From the NCBI GenBank assembly GCA_034440575.1, contig JAOTOL010001549.1:95001-159000 (forward strand): a DNA stretch of 64,000 nt, read 5' to 3'. The number at the start of each line of letters is the position of its first letter. Position 1 is the first letter of the stretch. Of this stretch, positions 1 to 35,577 are shown piece after piece. A program made the position numbers and the translations under genes. The notes beneath the pieces are model-generated. The model worked only from the letters and a program-made list of their open reading frames with translations, was not told where the DNA came from and made no database searches. This DNA comes from Imbricaverruca yamaguchii (taxonomy: Eukaryota > Arthropoda > Thecostraca > Neoverrucidae).

Positions 1-199
1 GCCCAGATCACACCGTAACGTTCTAGTTCACACAATAATGGTTTATGATTATGATGAATACATAATTAGGGGCACGCCGACAGCAAGGTCATGTACCCAT
101 AACGATGATAAAAGGGAATAGAAAAAGATATATCTTCAAGCTAGATATTGGTTTATGTAGAGCACTTGTTCTCAAGGATGACATATCACGTCAAAGCTT

Positions 200-730
200 A
201 CGTGTTCAAAAAAACGCAAGGACGCCGCTGGGCCCCACGACCTCCGAGTCATCGCCCAGTAGCGTACGCAGGGAGTCGGCGTTCATTCTCCAAAAATACT
301 GCATAGGGTCTCCAGCGATGAACGTGCTACAACGGCATGGTGTTCAATAAACAGAGCAGAACAACATGGGCACAAATGTCGGTCACCTCAGGTCAGTAAG
401 TATCAGTGTGTGGCTGAGTTATGCCCCATTCTCAGACGGCAGAGCGTAACTTCTTCCCATCATCCGACCCGGTGCGAGGACCGCCTTAGTCCTAGTGTCG
501 GCTTCAGGACCATTAGCTTACCACACTTCGAGTACAGACTGCAGCCATTCTGATCGCATACACGATACTATAGATGGGTATAGGTCTCTTGGAGGGAGTG
601 GTAAGGAAACGACACGACCATTGTTGATAGCAGCCATCGCAGCCATGTCAGCAGCTTCATTCCCAGCTAGCACGATGTGATTGGGGATCCAGCAATACTT
701 ACCTCTCTTACCCATTCCGTTTTATGATTC
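200..730 (-). pseudogene. Non-LTR retrotransposon remnant: RNase H domain and C-terminal tail
   Basis: Translation of the minus strand at 518-715 gives the RNase H signature of I/Jockey-type LINEs: a YCWIPNH stretch, then AGNEAADMAAMAA, then an LPLPPRD segment and WLQ. Further along at about 350-450 another frame reads EVTLCRLRMGHNSATH, matching the RLRxGHxxxTH tail that follows RNase H in these elements, and the stretch at 200-350 can be read as its continuation. Stop codons and at least one frame change separate the pieces, so this is a decayed fragment, not a gene. No reverse transcriptase part is visible upstream. Confidence 0.75.
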
Positions 731-1210
731 AACAAGTGGCAGAATTTTGGAAGGAAGTCGTTCGTCCTAGTTGAAGGATCGCATTGTCAAAAGGCTATTC
801 AGAAGTCAGTGAAAGTAACTTGCTACACGGGCTGATCATACTGCATAAAACTAACAGCTTTCAAGATGGCATACAAATGAACAGTAAAGATGAATGCATG
901 TTTTGGTATGAGGAATGATCAAAAGCAGTACAGGATGGCTCATAACTGTATTAGCTTTTCAACATTAAGACGAAACCATTTATAACGATGCCACACGTTT
1001 TGGTGCTATGCCTTCTTCAATCGCAAGGCAGGGCAAACAAGTTTTGCGGTCAGAATGGGTACAATATAGGTCATAAAAAGGCATAAAAATATGAAGAAAG
1101 TACAAGACATCACACCTTCATTACATGAACACTTCGGTTAAAACGTGCTCAACCGAACGATTAACATTTAGGAGTTAGGATAAAGTTAAGCAGTCACATT
1201 ACTTAGATAC

Positions 1211-23880
<22,670 letters not shown>

Positions 23881-23982
23881 GATGCCCTGAGCGTCCACTG
23901 TCCCGATGAGGGAGACAGCACCTCAGGTGAAACAATGCATGGATCCACACAGGCTCCAAGAGTGCCCAGACAAGGACTGTTC

Positions 23983-26530
23983 CCGCAGTTCTTATTCCAA
24001 CATTATCAGCAGCTTTATCCAACTATGGAAGGCATTAGCATTCAAGAAAGCACACACCTGCCTGATGGATTTGTTAAATTAGAAATCAGTGTCCTTTAAT
24101 TTATGAATGTATGAATGCTAGTGCTACTATAATCATGTTCCAAGAAAGTAAACAGTGTTTTAATAACAATTGCACTTTTTCACAGCTTAATACTATTTTA
24201 TGCCAGTCACATTGTCAACTTCAGCATGATATTTTCTAGTGTATTGACAAAGAACCTAAGGGCATTAACATCAGAACAGTAACTCATGATAGCAGCACCA
24301 AACACCAAGAGTTCACTTAATAGGTAAGATTTGGGAATGAGCTGAGAATGCAGCTAATGTTGAGGTCATATATATCTGATGAAAAATATAACAAAATGCC
24401 TATGTGTCTTGCTCTGGATAAAAGTGTCAGCAAATTCAGAATGTCAATCCACTAGCATATCTACTACCTAAACTCAATCAATATGAATGTAATGAGATGA
24501 TCAAGATAAGGTAAATGGGTGAGATTATGAAGAATAAGACATATAGTATTCAGATGGGTATGATGGGAAAACAAAACCACCTAATATACACACTGAATCT
24601 CAATTTTCAAGCCAATCACCTCTGATTAGACCAAGGGCCAAATACAAGACAAAGCTAATGCTGATTTCACCCTTCTTCAAGGATAAGCTGGTGATTGAAA
24701 AGAGAGCACATGGAACTGGGTAAAATCATGTACCATGCCAGACCAATTGGTTCCATGTGCTAAACCAAAGTATAGTGGCTCTAATATATTAAACATCATT
24801 GATAGCATATATTTTAGCATCATAGGTACCATATCAACACAAGATACTGCAATGATATGGAAGCCCATGAGGACAAACTTCAGAAAAGTGTATGTGTTGG
24901 ACTTGTTGAGGCTTGCCTAGCAGCTTATTCCTCTAGCATTTCTTTGGAAAATCACATGCAATCACTATTTAATATCACACTACATGGTATTGGCACATCA
25001 GATGATCAGACACATCAGCTGAATCTCTTAGCAACACAATGGTACTACATGATCCAACATCAGTAGGTTTTAGGCAACACAACATCAGTGTGTTATAGGT
25101 GATCCAACATTATTAGGCTTTAGGCAACACAACATCAGTAGGATTTACTGTATCCAACATTAGAAGGCTGTAGGTAACCCAACATCAGTAAGCCCTATGT
25201 GATCAAGCATCAGTAGGTTAGGCTAGGTTTGGTTGGTTATTTCATTTTGTTATTTTACAATATTCTTAATTACCCACACATTACCCCACTTAAACTAGCT
25301 ATTCCTCCAACACTTTTCCAATATTATCTTTAGGAGATAGGGAATAGCATGTATCACCATTGTTGAAAATGATTTTTTTTGTGGTGTTTTGAATAATATT
25401 TTAATGAATTTGAAGGTCATCTCTTGGTGACCTTACTACCTGCTCATTGAGATATAAATACTTCAACTCTATATAACTGGAAAAGTTGTGATTTGCCAAG
25501 TAAATAAGTACCAAATGTATTCAAATAACATTAGAAAGCACTAGTAGAGCTTATTTTTTAAAAACCAAGGATTAGCCTAAGGACTTCTGTATGTTTACCA
25601 AAGATATTTTTGTGTGCTCAAGCATAACAATAAAACATATATTGCACATTTTACACCACCACTGTCACTATTCAGGGTTGCATTTACCAGCTTGTGCAAT
25701 GCCAAATCCAGTATGTACCAACCAAAGTTTTGGCATGCACTACTTTATGCTCTGGTCTACACCTGTGTGTCAGAATGCAAACCAGGACACTGGGACTAGC
25801 CAAGAGATGTCAGCTGTGAGACCATCACCAAATGTAATGTATCAACAATAGAATTCATGCTTGCTCACAACATGCTCCTTTATGAACATTCCTAAGATTC
25901 ACCAGTGGCAGCAGACAGCTGTGAGCAATATCTGACAGCAAAAGCCATCATGCATGCTAGTCAGGAAGTAGGCACTAGTAGGGCTTCAGCAACATACACC
26001 CACACTGCACACCATGCAGCAGAAATCCAAAAATGTGGACAAACTCAAGCCAAGATCTGTTTTTAGGTTTCACAGAAATGACCTGGGAGTCACCCAAAAT
26101 TTGGCATAATTCCCCCATAACATGCTGATATGGTCTCAGCAAGCTGTCCTCTGCCTACCCTCAGCCAGGTATGCAGCATGGGGGGGGGGGGCTGTTGGAT
26201 GGCCAGTCCTCCATGAAATTAGATTGGCAGTGCAGTCACATTGGGCTTGAAGGTTTCCCTTCACCATTGGCTTACATGCATCTTTAAATTTTTCTTCTTC
26301 TGCTGTCTTGCATGCCTTATGGCAGTAGAGTGCACTTTTATATATACCAATCAAAAGGTATGTTCTTCAGCTTCAGCAAAGTTCATAGCACATGGCCATG
26401 CAACAATCTTCCTGCTTAACCCAATACAATTTCTGATGGGTTGAGCATTAAGCACCTCCAAAATAAATGGAATTCTATTGAAATTGGGACTCAATTTACA
26501 GTCAACTTAATGCAGTCATGTTTTCACCCT
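23983..26530. other. CpG desert: about 2.5 kb without a CG dinucleotide
   Basis: Reading line by line I find no CG between the last one near 23982 and the next near 26531, although C and G are both common and flanks are CpG-rich. Sparse CpG continues to about 28.0 kb. Repeated CAACATCAGTAGG-like motifs occur at 25040-25230. No gene was recognised. Confidence 0.85.
25030..25230. repeat. Degenerate tandem repeat (CAACATCAGTAGG... about 30-35 bp)
   Basis: Variants of GGCAACACAACATCAGTAGG and GTGATCCAACATTAGTAGG alternate five to six times. Divergence is high. Confidence 0.7.
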
Positions 26531-28136
26531 TATTCAAGGGCGAACAAGTGGACTATGTTACAGCTATGTGGCTAATGGCACCATAGCCCCTCTACTCACT
26601 GCCAGTTTAGTGCAGGAGTCCCCCCTCATTGTGGGAGTTATTAGAAGTGAACCACAGGAGACTGCCCGGAATAATCCAACCACCACAGAATGACCCTCGA
26701 CCACAACAGGAGGCACTACAGTGACCAAAGAATGTCTGCTGTTGTCACAAGAGCTACTACAGGAAACCCACAGCAGCCACAGAAGCAGTGGCAGATCCAT
26801 ATTTTTTATTGGGGGAACATTTTTGAAGGGGCACTTCTTCTTTCAAGGGACACCACTGCAAAAATATCTGGAGGGGTACCTCTGGATGAAACATAGAGGG
26901 AGGATGCACTTCAGCCTTCTTGGTGGAATGTCTTTCCTTCCAGAGCACTTTCTGTTATGTTTGAACCTTAAGGTGCTTTTATATATTTTCAAAATCTTCC
27001 TTCGTAGTGCCATGCTTATTAACTTGATTTGGAAGATACCACCACTTGTTTTCAGTGCTCATGCTTACCTTTTAGTTGATCATAGTGATAATTCCCATAA
27101 TATGACACCTATGCTCCACTGTTGTTCTCTGTACCAGTGTCAGCATAATTTGTACTGTACCAGCATAATTTATTCATCCTTCACCTGATGCTTCACAGAT
27201 GTGACCAAGTGGACATTCAATACCTCAACACACACCAGACTATGGAACACACTTATTAAGTCCATATGAACAAGAGCATAAACTTGATGCTGATTGGCGG
27301 ATCGCACCAGTCATGATGCTATACACAAATGACAACCTACAAATCATTTGTATTTTTTACATTGTAAAATATTGGTTTACATTAGTTTAGATTACATTAT
27401 ATTTGGTTAGGTTTTCCTATTTGGTTATTATTTCTTATCATACTTCTTAAAATGCTTCAGAAAATATGGCTACAGCAGACAGCAGTAGCTGACTGCTGTC
27501 TGCATGACATAATGTTGCAGATACAAAGAATACACATGGGTTTGTGACAAGCAACTACAAGGGAACACTGCTTGACAGGGCCCACCTGGAACTGTGGCAA
27601 ATTTTGTGTTTCATCAACTTGTACTTTGTGGTTTGAAAAATATTGGAACCATAGGTCAGCATTGTCTCATTAAGGTGTGTGAAACACTTGCATCATTAGC
27701 CAACTGAAGCCTCCATCTCATGCCTATGATCCCATCACACAATACTTATATGTCCATGTCATGGTTCAAATAAAAAAGTAAACATAAGCACCAAACACCA
27801 GTTTACTCTCTTGGAGATCCTATGGCAGGACAATTTGAGGGGAATGCACACACACAACTTTATAATTTGTTACTTTATATAATTATTAGCTCATTCTGAA
27901 CAGAAGATGTGTTGGATAAATGCACCATTTTAGTCAGGAAACCCAACACATATCTATATATCCTACCTTTGACCATGACTTAGCTTAACTGTACCTTAGT
28001 GGCAAGACATGAGGTGAGCGATTTCATTGAGCTAACCATGTAATAAGAACATACATTTTTTTTACAAGCAAGCATACAATTTAGTAGGATTGCAAATGAC
28101 CTAAGCGGCAATAATACGAGATAGCTTCAGACTTAC

Positions 28137-28238
28137 CCAGGGCTTCGGCGAGTGGTTATGGTGAGAACAGCTGATGGTAGGAGAACTCCAATGGAAACAA
28201 ATACAAGTAACCACCGCGTATGATTTGAGAAACGTCTT
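28137..28238 (-). CDS. Candidate exon encoding a transmembrane segment, gene unknown
   Basis: On the minus strand TTTGGTTGCAG is followed by 102 open bases ending GG|GTAAGT, both good splice sites (phase 2 in and out). The peptide RRFSNHTRWLLVFVSIGVLL then PSAVLTITTRRSPG contains one hydrophobic helix flanked by basic residues. It lies between the two large genes, where CpG frequency recovers. I do not recognise the family and no partner exon was found. It could also be a chance ORF. Confidence 0.4.
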
Positions 28239-28619
28239 CTGCAACCAAATTGATACCATATTACAAAAAAAATTGGAGACATCATGTGGGCTTGAAGGCA
28301 TACTTCGGCATCTTGGCAGTCGTGTCGAAGCGGTGTGTCACAGCATGGAGCATGTGGAAACACTTATTACCTGCTCACTTCTTGAGAACTTGACCTAACA
28401 TTTTCAAGCAAAATGACTGGTGGCTGGTCGATTGTTAAAAAAATCATTCTCGTAATGAAATTAGTGCTGGTCATTGTTCCATCTATCTAATATAAGCTTC
28501 ATATATTTCGGGGAAATTTTTTTAAACAATTTTAGTGCAAACTAACCACACAAAATCGCATTTCTGGGGGTTGACTTAATTGACCAGCTGGATCTACCCC
28601 ACCACCAGTGGTCTGCAGA

Positions 28620-29155
28620 ATGGGGGGGGGCGGGGGTATATGGTGCAGTTTCCCCCTGAGGGGTTGTGGGGCCCCTACGAATCACGCTGGGGTTCGAAAA
28701 ATTGCGCCGGGCCCGCTAAAAATCCCGATTGGCCCCACAAAATCGCACCAGGGTCTCTCAAAATGGCGAGCATTTAGGACCACAAAAAATTGCTCGAAAT
28801 TCACCTGGGCCCACAAAATCACACCGAGGCTCATGAAATGTTGTGGCCTATAAAATCACTCCGGTGCCACTAGAATGATGCTGGGGGCTCCAAATAGAGA
28901 AACCGTGCCACTTAAAATACCTCTGGGACCTCAAAAATGTGCCAGGCCCTTCAAGATCTAGAACCTGACAATGCGAACCCACGAAATTCGCGTTGGGCAC
29001 CCACCAAGTAAAGCCGGTGCTCCAAAAAATAACGCTGGGGCCAAAAAGTTCGGACCGGCGCTCTTAAAAATCGTGCTTCGACTCACAAATTTCGGGCTGA
29101 GCCATAAAAAACATGCTTGGGGCCTCAAAAGTTCGAGCTTAGACATAAAAGATTA
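28620..29155. repeat. Highly degenerate tandem repeat, roughly 30-bp unit
   Basis: Loose copies of a GGG(C)CC(A/T)CAAAATCGC(A/T)CC pattern recur (CCCACAAAATCGCACCAGGG, GCCCACAAAATCACACCGAGG, CCAAAAAATAACGCTGGGGCC and others). Copies share spacing and phrase order but little exact sequence, suggesting an old array. Confidence 0.6.
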
Positions 29156-31600
29156 GTGCAACTATGAGCCACAGGGGCCCTTCTTGATTGCACTCTGTAC
29201 ACTGAACCAGTTGCCCACCAAATCTGTCAATCAGCCCTCCCTGTAATACTGAAAAGCAAGCCCTCTATTCTTATAATGATTGTCTATGCTGTTTTTAAAG
29301 ATGTTCAATGTGCTGCTACTGACAATGTTTTCTGGCAGCTGGTTCCAGTGTTCTACTACCCTGTTGGTGAAGAAAGTCTGCCTTAACCTTGTTCTGCTGT
29401 GGTTAACTTTAATTTTGAATTTATGACCTCTAATTGCATCATTTTTGTTCAATTCAAACATTTCCCCAAGCTATCCCCTCTCCAGACCATGGACAAATTT
29501 AAAGACATCGATGAGATCTCCTCTCAGCCTTCTATATCTAAGTGAAAACATACTCAACTTCTTCAATCTTTCCTCATATGCCAGGTTGCTTATACCATTA
29601 ACCATTTTTGTAGCCCTCTTTTGTACTCTCTCTAAAAGCCATCAATCTTTTTCATAGCTAGGAGACCAAGCTTGGATGCAGTATTCCAAATGTGGCCTGA
29701 CGTATGCACAGTAAAGCTTCCTGATCACTTCCTCACTTCTGTATGATACATTCCTATTTATTGCCCCGAGCATTCTCAGTGCCTTCTTCCTGGCTTCCTT
29801 GGTCTGTTCTGATGCCCGCAGTTTTGTGTTTAGAATAACACCTAAATCCTTCTCCTGTTGAGTCATTGATAGCACTTGGCCACCCATCAAGTATGGAGCC
29901 TTCATATGCTGCTTACCTACATGCATGATTTTGCACTTATCAAGATTAAATTTCATTTGCCATTCTTCGGACCACTTCACAAGTTCGTCTAAGTCTTTTT
30001 GCAGCGAGATATGCTCATCTTGACCTGTTATTTCCCTAAAGACCTTCAAATCATCCGCAAATTTCAAAACTTTACTGATTAGGCCACTTTCAATGTTATT
30101 TACAAATATAATGAACAGTAGTGGCCCCAGTACTGACCCCTGGGGGACTCCACTAAGAACATTTTGCCATTGTGACTTTGTACCATTTAGCATCACTCTT
30201 TGGTATCTATCTGAAAGCCACAACTCTATCCATTTTAAGATGCTACCTGCAATACCATGGGACTGAAGCTGTATCATTAACCGTTTATGGGGTACCTTGT
30301 CAAAGGCCTTACTAAAGTAAAGATATGCTACATCAACTTGATTTCCCTGATCAAATTGTTCCGTGGCGAAGTTCAAAAAGTCCAAGAGGTTTGTGAGACA
30401 CGATCGTCCTTTTCTAAACCCATGTTGAGTATCTTGAATAAATCTGCTACCTTCCAGATAACTAACTATTATATCCTTGATAATTGATTCGAGTACCTTG
30501 CAGACTAGGGGTGTCAGACTTACTTACTGGCCTATAGTTTTCAACTTTCCCTCTTTCTCCTTTCTTGAAAATAGGAACTACATTTGCCCTTTTCCAATCG
30601 GTTGGAATTTCATTTTGTGAAACTGATCTACAAAATATTAAACTAAGTGGAAATGCCAGTTCCTTTTCAGTTTCCCGCAACACCCTAGCATAAATATCAT
30701 CAGGTCCTGCTGCCTTGTTTGGCTTTATTTTCCTGATGATTGTAAACAACATCACTATCAATGAAATCAACATCATTTGCCAGATCCCATGTCACTGAAC
30801 TATGGTGTACGGTCGGCAGATTGGTCATATCTTCCAATGTAAACACTAATTTAAACTGCTTGCTCAGCTCCTCAACCATCTCACTATCCTCACCCAATGT
30901 AGTCCCGTTTACTTCCAGTGGACCAATTGTGCTAGAAACTTTACTCAGCTTGTAGAAACTAAAGAACTTTTTACTGTCCCCATTACAGTTTCTAGCTAAA
31001 TCCAGTTCTTTTGCTCGCTTTGCTGCTCTGGTTTCTTGCTTCAGTGTCTCTAGCTTTTCGATACGCCTTTATATTAACGACATTTGAGGCTTCTTTAAAG
31101 ACTCTAAATGCAGTTTTCTTAGCCTTAGTTTCTTTTATCAAGTCTGGTGTAAGCCATGCTGGCTTTCCTACCCTTCTTTTGCGTCTTTGCTTTTTGGGGA
31201 CATGTCTAATCTGAATTTCCTTCAAGTAAGATTTGAACTTTTCCCACATTTCACAGGCATTTAAATTGGATAATTCTTCTTCCCATCTGATGGCACTTAA
31301 AGCCGCTCTCATGCAGTCAAAGTCTGCTCTGTTGAAATTTGGAACCTTTACCAAATTATCCTTGATAATTTCCCCTACATGTGCCTTGAATTTAACTATG
31401 TTATGGTCACTTCTTTCCAAAGTTTCGCCTCCAGTCAAGTCTTGAACCAAGTCACTTAAATCCGAGAATACAAGGTCCAAGAATGAACCATGCCTGGTAG
31501 GTTCCGATACAAACTGGTGTAAGAACAGGTCCTCTTCGAGGCATTTCCTAAACATTTTGCATGTTGGGGAGCCAACACCAGCTTGGACCACCGAAAATCA
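29155..31600 (-). mobile_element. CR1-like non-LTR retrotransposon, 5'-truncated and frame-shifted
   Basis: From right to left on the minus strand there is the end of an endonuclease domain (ERSDHNIVKF), then a linker with KPAWLTPDLIKETKAKKTAF, then RT segments KPNKAAGPDDIYARVL, PTDWKRANVVPIFKKG, VENYRPVS, VDVAYLYFSKAFDKVPH, GVPQGSVLGPLLF, LKFADDLKVF (FADD catalytic box), LNTKLR and CAYVRPHLEYCIQAWSP. The C-terminal tail has FFTNRVVEHWNQLPENIV. The order and tail motif fit the CR1/L2 group. Frames change between blocks near 30.4-30.8 kb and 29.5-29.6 kb, so it is dead. The 5' end stops at a microsatellite at about 31.6 kb. Confidence 0.92.
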
Positions 31601-31655
31601 TAACCCCCCCCCACACACACACACACAGATATATATATATTTATATATATTTGCT
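31600..31655. repeat. (CA)n(TA)n microsatellite at the LINE 5' junction
   Basis: A CCCCCCC, CACACACA, then TATATA run abuts the truncated LINE end. Confidence 0.9.
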
Positions 31656-33617
31656 ACAACAAATAAGGTCGCTGCATCGTTTCTGCTGTCGATGGACTTT
31701 CAACAACGTTACATGGTGTAGAACAATATTAACATTTTATTTTGTCCTTGAGAGCCAGATGTGCTCTCTCGACATATGTACCGGAAGGGGACGGGGTCGG
31801 AATACTCCCACTCCTGTTCTTTTGACGATATCTCAGAATCTGGCAGCGACATTGTAATAAATGTCAGTGTTAAAAATTGGCGAGCGCATGCTAGGCAGCA
31901 AAGACTATAAATCCGTTCATGAATATAGGAACTGCAGCGTGCTTAAAGTCGACCTACCGGGCAGCGGCAGACTGCCCTGCCACCGAGCGTTCCAAGCCAC
32001 AGGGGCTTCGTCGGTCCGACGGAGCGGACGCTCGATGCGGCAGCCGATCTCGACCCCATCTTACCCTGAAGGCAATTTTACCTGGGATCATTCAATTTAT
32101 ACCGAATCGAGTTTCACTACCGCTGTAATCTACAATCCAAATGATGTGCGTATAGCTTCGAAAGTTTCCGAAATCTTAGGGGGCCAAATCCGAACCATGC
32201 GATGCGCGATATGTGACAGGCCAGCTGGCAAGCGTGTTAATTCTGACATTTTCCAACTTTCATTGCAATATTTATCCTAAAGTACTCTGGACCACTATCC
32301 GTTTCAATAGCTCAGTAGTATTGTGAGTGGTTGGTGTTTCGTGAACTTATGTTCGATCTTAGGGATTTATTTATTCAGCTTATATATTCCTGCTTTTGGT
32401 TATCATCATACTGTCGGTATGGAATTTGGTAACAATTGAATTCTGACATGACGCGTCCATAGGGCCTTCCGTCCAACTTACCATAATCTTGTTGCCACGC
32501 TAGTGGTGAGACCAAACAATGGCCGCTATTTCTCAGAGACATGCAGACAGCCTAAGTAGTATGTAACCTGAACAGAACTGACATAGCCTATCCTAACATA
32601 GCCAGTATGTGATGTGGCATTATGATTAGCAGCACTGGCAGAAGTGCAACTTTTCATTTTCAATGTGATTTTTTAACTCTACCTACAATGGGACGAATCA
32701 TGCAGGTCCCCATGTGCACACCTGTAGCGATGCTAATTGTTCCAGAAATCTGAATAATTACCTCCTCGAAACATTATTAGCGCGCATAATTTCACCCTTG
32801 CCGCAAATAACATCCTAAGTTCAATTGTCGGGGGACAGATTGTCGGAAATAGTGGAAGGACAAACGGGAAATTACAAATCAATTCAGTGAAAAACTATCC
32901 CTTTAAACCGATTTTTTAAAAGTAATATATATTGGCAACATCTTTAAACTTCTGTCTGGGGTAATTTCCTCCACGAGAGTTAGCTGCAAGTTCATGCTTA
33001 TCATTTCACTATGTTCACGATAATGTGGTATTTCACACATACGCGAAGTCGAAGTCCGACATTTGTTGAATGATGAGAATCCGAAGGTTTCCATACAACA
33101 ATGGAATGGGCGCCAAGTATCTGCCAAAAGACCAAGATGGTGAGCGACGAACATTAATATTCTCGTCAAAAGTCACGATTTGTGCGCATTCCTCGGCATG
33201 GTCCGACACATGGTATACTGCTATACCCTGCTCCTTCCGCACGCATTAACAGGCACATGCTCGAGACCTGGGAACAACACTAGCACAGAACAACGCACAC
33301 TCAGCAGATTCGCCGACGTCCCGTCCCCGTAAATGTAGCAACTTGGTCATAGAAAACAGCACCGCCACACCTAAAATACGAATCGCATCGGATTCATCCA
33401 GTTCATATCAACATCATAGAAAACTATAGCATCATCGGACAACGTCGAAAGATATGGAATGGAAATGCGCCAGCCAGTCGGACAGCCGGCGCACTGAAAG
33501 TACGTATTCCACCACCGCACGCCAACAAAGCCACTCACAAATGTCAAACGCACGTGCGCTAGCAACGACTAGACTAGAAGAGATCTTTGGTAGTGCTAGA
33601 TCAGCCATCACAGACGA
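31656..33617. other. Intergenic sequence downstream of the PLC epsilon gene
   Basis: Contains an unsupported 139-codon plus-strand ORF at 31861-32280 with no recognisable domain. A minus-strand AATAAA complement occurs near 32364, too far from the stop codon at 33618 to assign as its poly(A) signal with confidence. Confidence 0.4.
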
Positions 33618-35577
33618 TTAGCTTTTCTTGGAGAGCTTGCGCGAGAGCCGTCGCAGCCTGGACACTGGGCCAAAGTCGGCGCCCTCGCCGCCAGCCAGGG
33701 TGGAGCGCCGATGCGGCTCTGCGGAGCCGCTGAGCGTCGGCAGGCGCAGTCGCCAGGCGGCGTCGCCGACCGGCGGCGAGCGCTCGCGCAGGTACAGGCG
33801 GCCCATGGTAGGCCAGGCCAGCTGCGCCTCGTACACGCACTCGTCGTCGGCCAGCCGACGGCGCTCCATGTGCGTGGCCTTGCGGCGCGCGCCTGACGCG
33901 TCCGACGCCATCCGACCGAACTCGAGCTCCTCGACCAGCACGAAGCGCGCGGGCGGCTCGAGTCGGCGCGCCTTGACTAGCGCCTGCGCGATCAGCTCCT
34001 GCGCGCTGCTGGTGCGCGGCGCCTTCAGGATGGCGTACGGGATGCTGGGGCTGACGTCACACACGCATACCAGGAAGCTGTCGTCCGAGTCGAGCGCGTC
34101 CTCGCCGCGCGTCGACCGCTGCCGGCCGCTGGCCAGGATGGTCGACACCCAGGCGCGACAGCTCGGGTCGTCGCCGATCTTCTTCAGGATCAGCATGCCC
34201 TCGCCCTTCCAGGCGGCCTGCGCGCGCAGCGGTGACTCGTCGGCGGCCAGCACGCGCTGGTGCGTCGTCTTCGACGCGCAGCGCGACCAGTCAGTGGCGA
34301 CCGCCTCGATCAGCACGTAGTCGTCGGCGCTGCAGTCGCCCAGACCGGCCTTGGCCAACGCCCTGGCGATCACGTCGCGCGTGCTGAAGTCCTGCGTCAC
34401 CTTGACGATGGTGTACGGCTCGTCAGGCGTCACGTCGTGCACCATCAGGAAGAAGGTCTTGCGCCGGCAGCCGGGCCGTTGGCTGGGCGTCGTGTCCAGC
34501 TCGTCCTCGGAGGCGGCGCCGCCCGACTCGGCGGCGGCCGCCGCCGCCGGCTCGGAGCCCTCCTCGTCCATGCGCGAGTAGATGAACAGCGTGGCGACGG
34601 AGAGCGGCCGGTTCTGCGCGTCATGCAGGCGCACGTGCCGGTAGCCGGGCCGCAGCAGGCTGAGCGGCAGCGTACGCTGCGCGGTGGCGTGGCCGCCGGT
34701 CGCGTCCGCCACGGTCAGCCGCAGGAAGGCCAGGTCGCGGAACCACACGCGGAACAACAGCGTCTCGTCCCAGATCGGGTTCAGGCTGTTGTGGTGCACC
34801 GGCTTGGTCTTGTACTTGGCGCTGTCGGCCGGGATGCCGACGATCTCGGCCTCCACGTACGGGCTGCCCGAGAACGAGCCCTGGCTCACGTACTGGCCGG
34901 AGATGATGGTCACCGTCAGGTAGGTCACGTGCAGGCCGTCGAACTTCTTCTCCCACGGGCTGAAGCGGCGGTACAACACGTGCGTGGGGTCCCACATGAC
35001 GCGCGGCTTGAGCACGTAGCCGCAGCCGCCGCTCTGCTCGAACATGGCCGAGTTCACGTGCAGCGCCGAGTCGACCGTCTGGTAGTTGAGCGCCACCGAC
35101 TGGATGCCGCACGCCCAGAACAGCACCGGCTGGAAGTTGGACGAGTCGATGCGCATGGCGGCCGGGTACGTGCGCATGATCTGCACTTCGGTGTGCACCA
35201 GACACGCCAGCGGCTGCTTGCGACACAGCTTCTTGGCCGAGTTCTCGTTGATGCTGGATATCTGGTAGCACGGGTGGACGAGCGGCAGCTTGCGGCCGCC
35301 GGTCGGCGGCGTGGCGCCGTCCGGCCGCATCGCCTCCGGGCGCGCGTGCGTGCTGCCACCGCCGCCGCCGCCCGACGGGATGCTGGCCGACGTCTGCAGT
35401 GCGATTCGTCGCCGCTGTGGCGGCTTCGGCTTCACGCACATCGGACTCAGCGAGATGAAGCCGTGGAACTTGATGGCCTGCGTGTAGACGACCAGGTCGG
35501 AGAGCTCCTTGGCGATCTGCGCGCTGTGCTTCTTCCTGGCGCCGCCGTCGTCGACACCGTCGAGGTCCGACGTGGAC
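33618..35577 (-). CDS. PLCE1: PLC epsilon, terminal exon (Y domain, C2, RA1, RA2, stop)
   Basis: A single 1,960-base exon gives 652 codons plus TAA at 33618-33620. The start is the CACCAG|G acceptor at 35577. Order: [17 protein letters not shown] (Y start); an inserted Pro/Arg and poly-Gly linker; [54 protein letters not shown]2 with [15 protein letters not shown] and [32 protein letters not shown]; an acidic linker; RA1 with [19 protein letters not shown] and [13 protein letters not shown]; and RA2 with [20 protein letters not shown] and VLVEELEF. The basic tail [14 protein letters not shown] ends the protein. A 469-codon antisense ORF is a composition shadow. Confidence 0.96.

Noticed and set aside
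31861..32280. 139-codon plus-strand ORF
   Set aside because: No recognisable domain, ordinary composition and no promoter or splice support; it could be chance.
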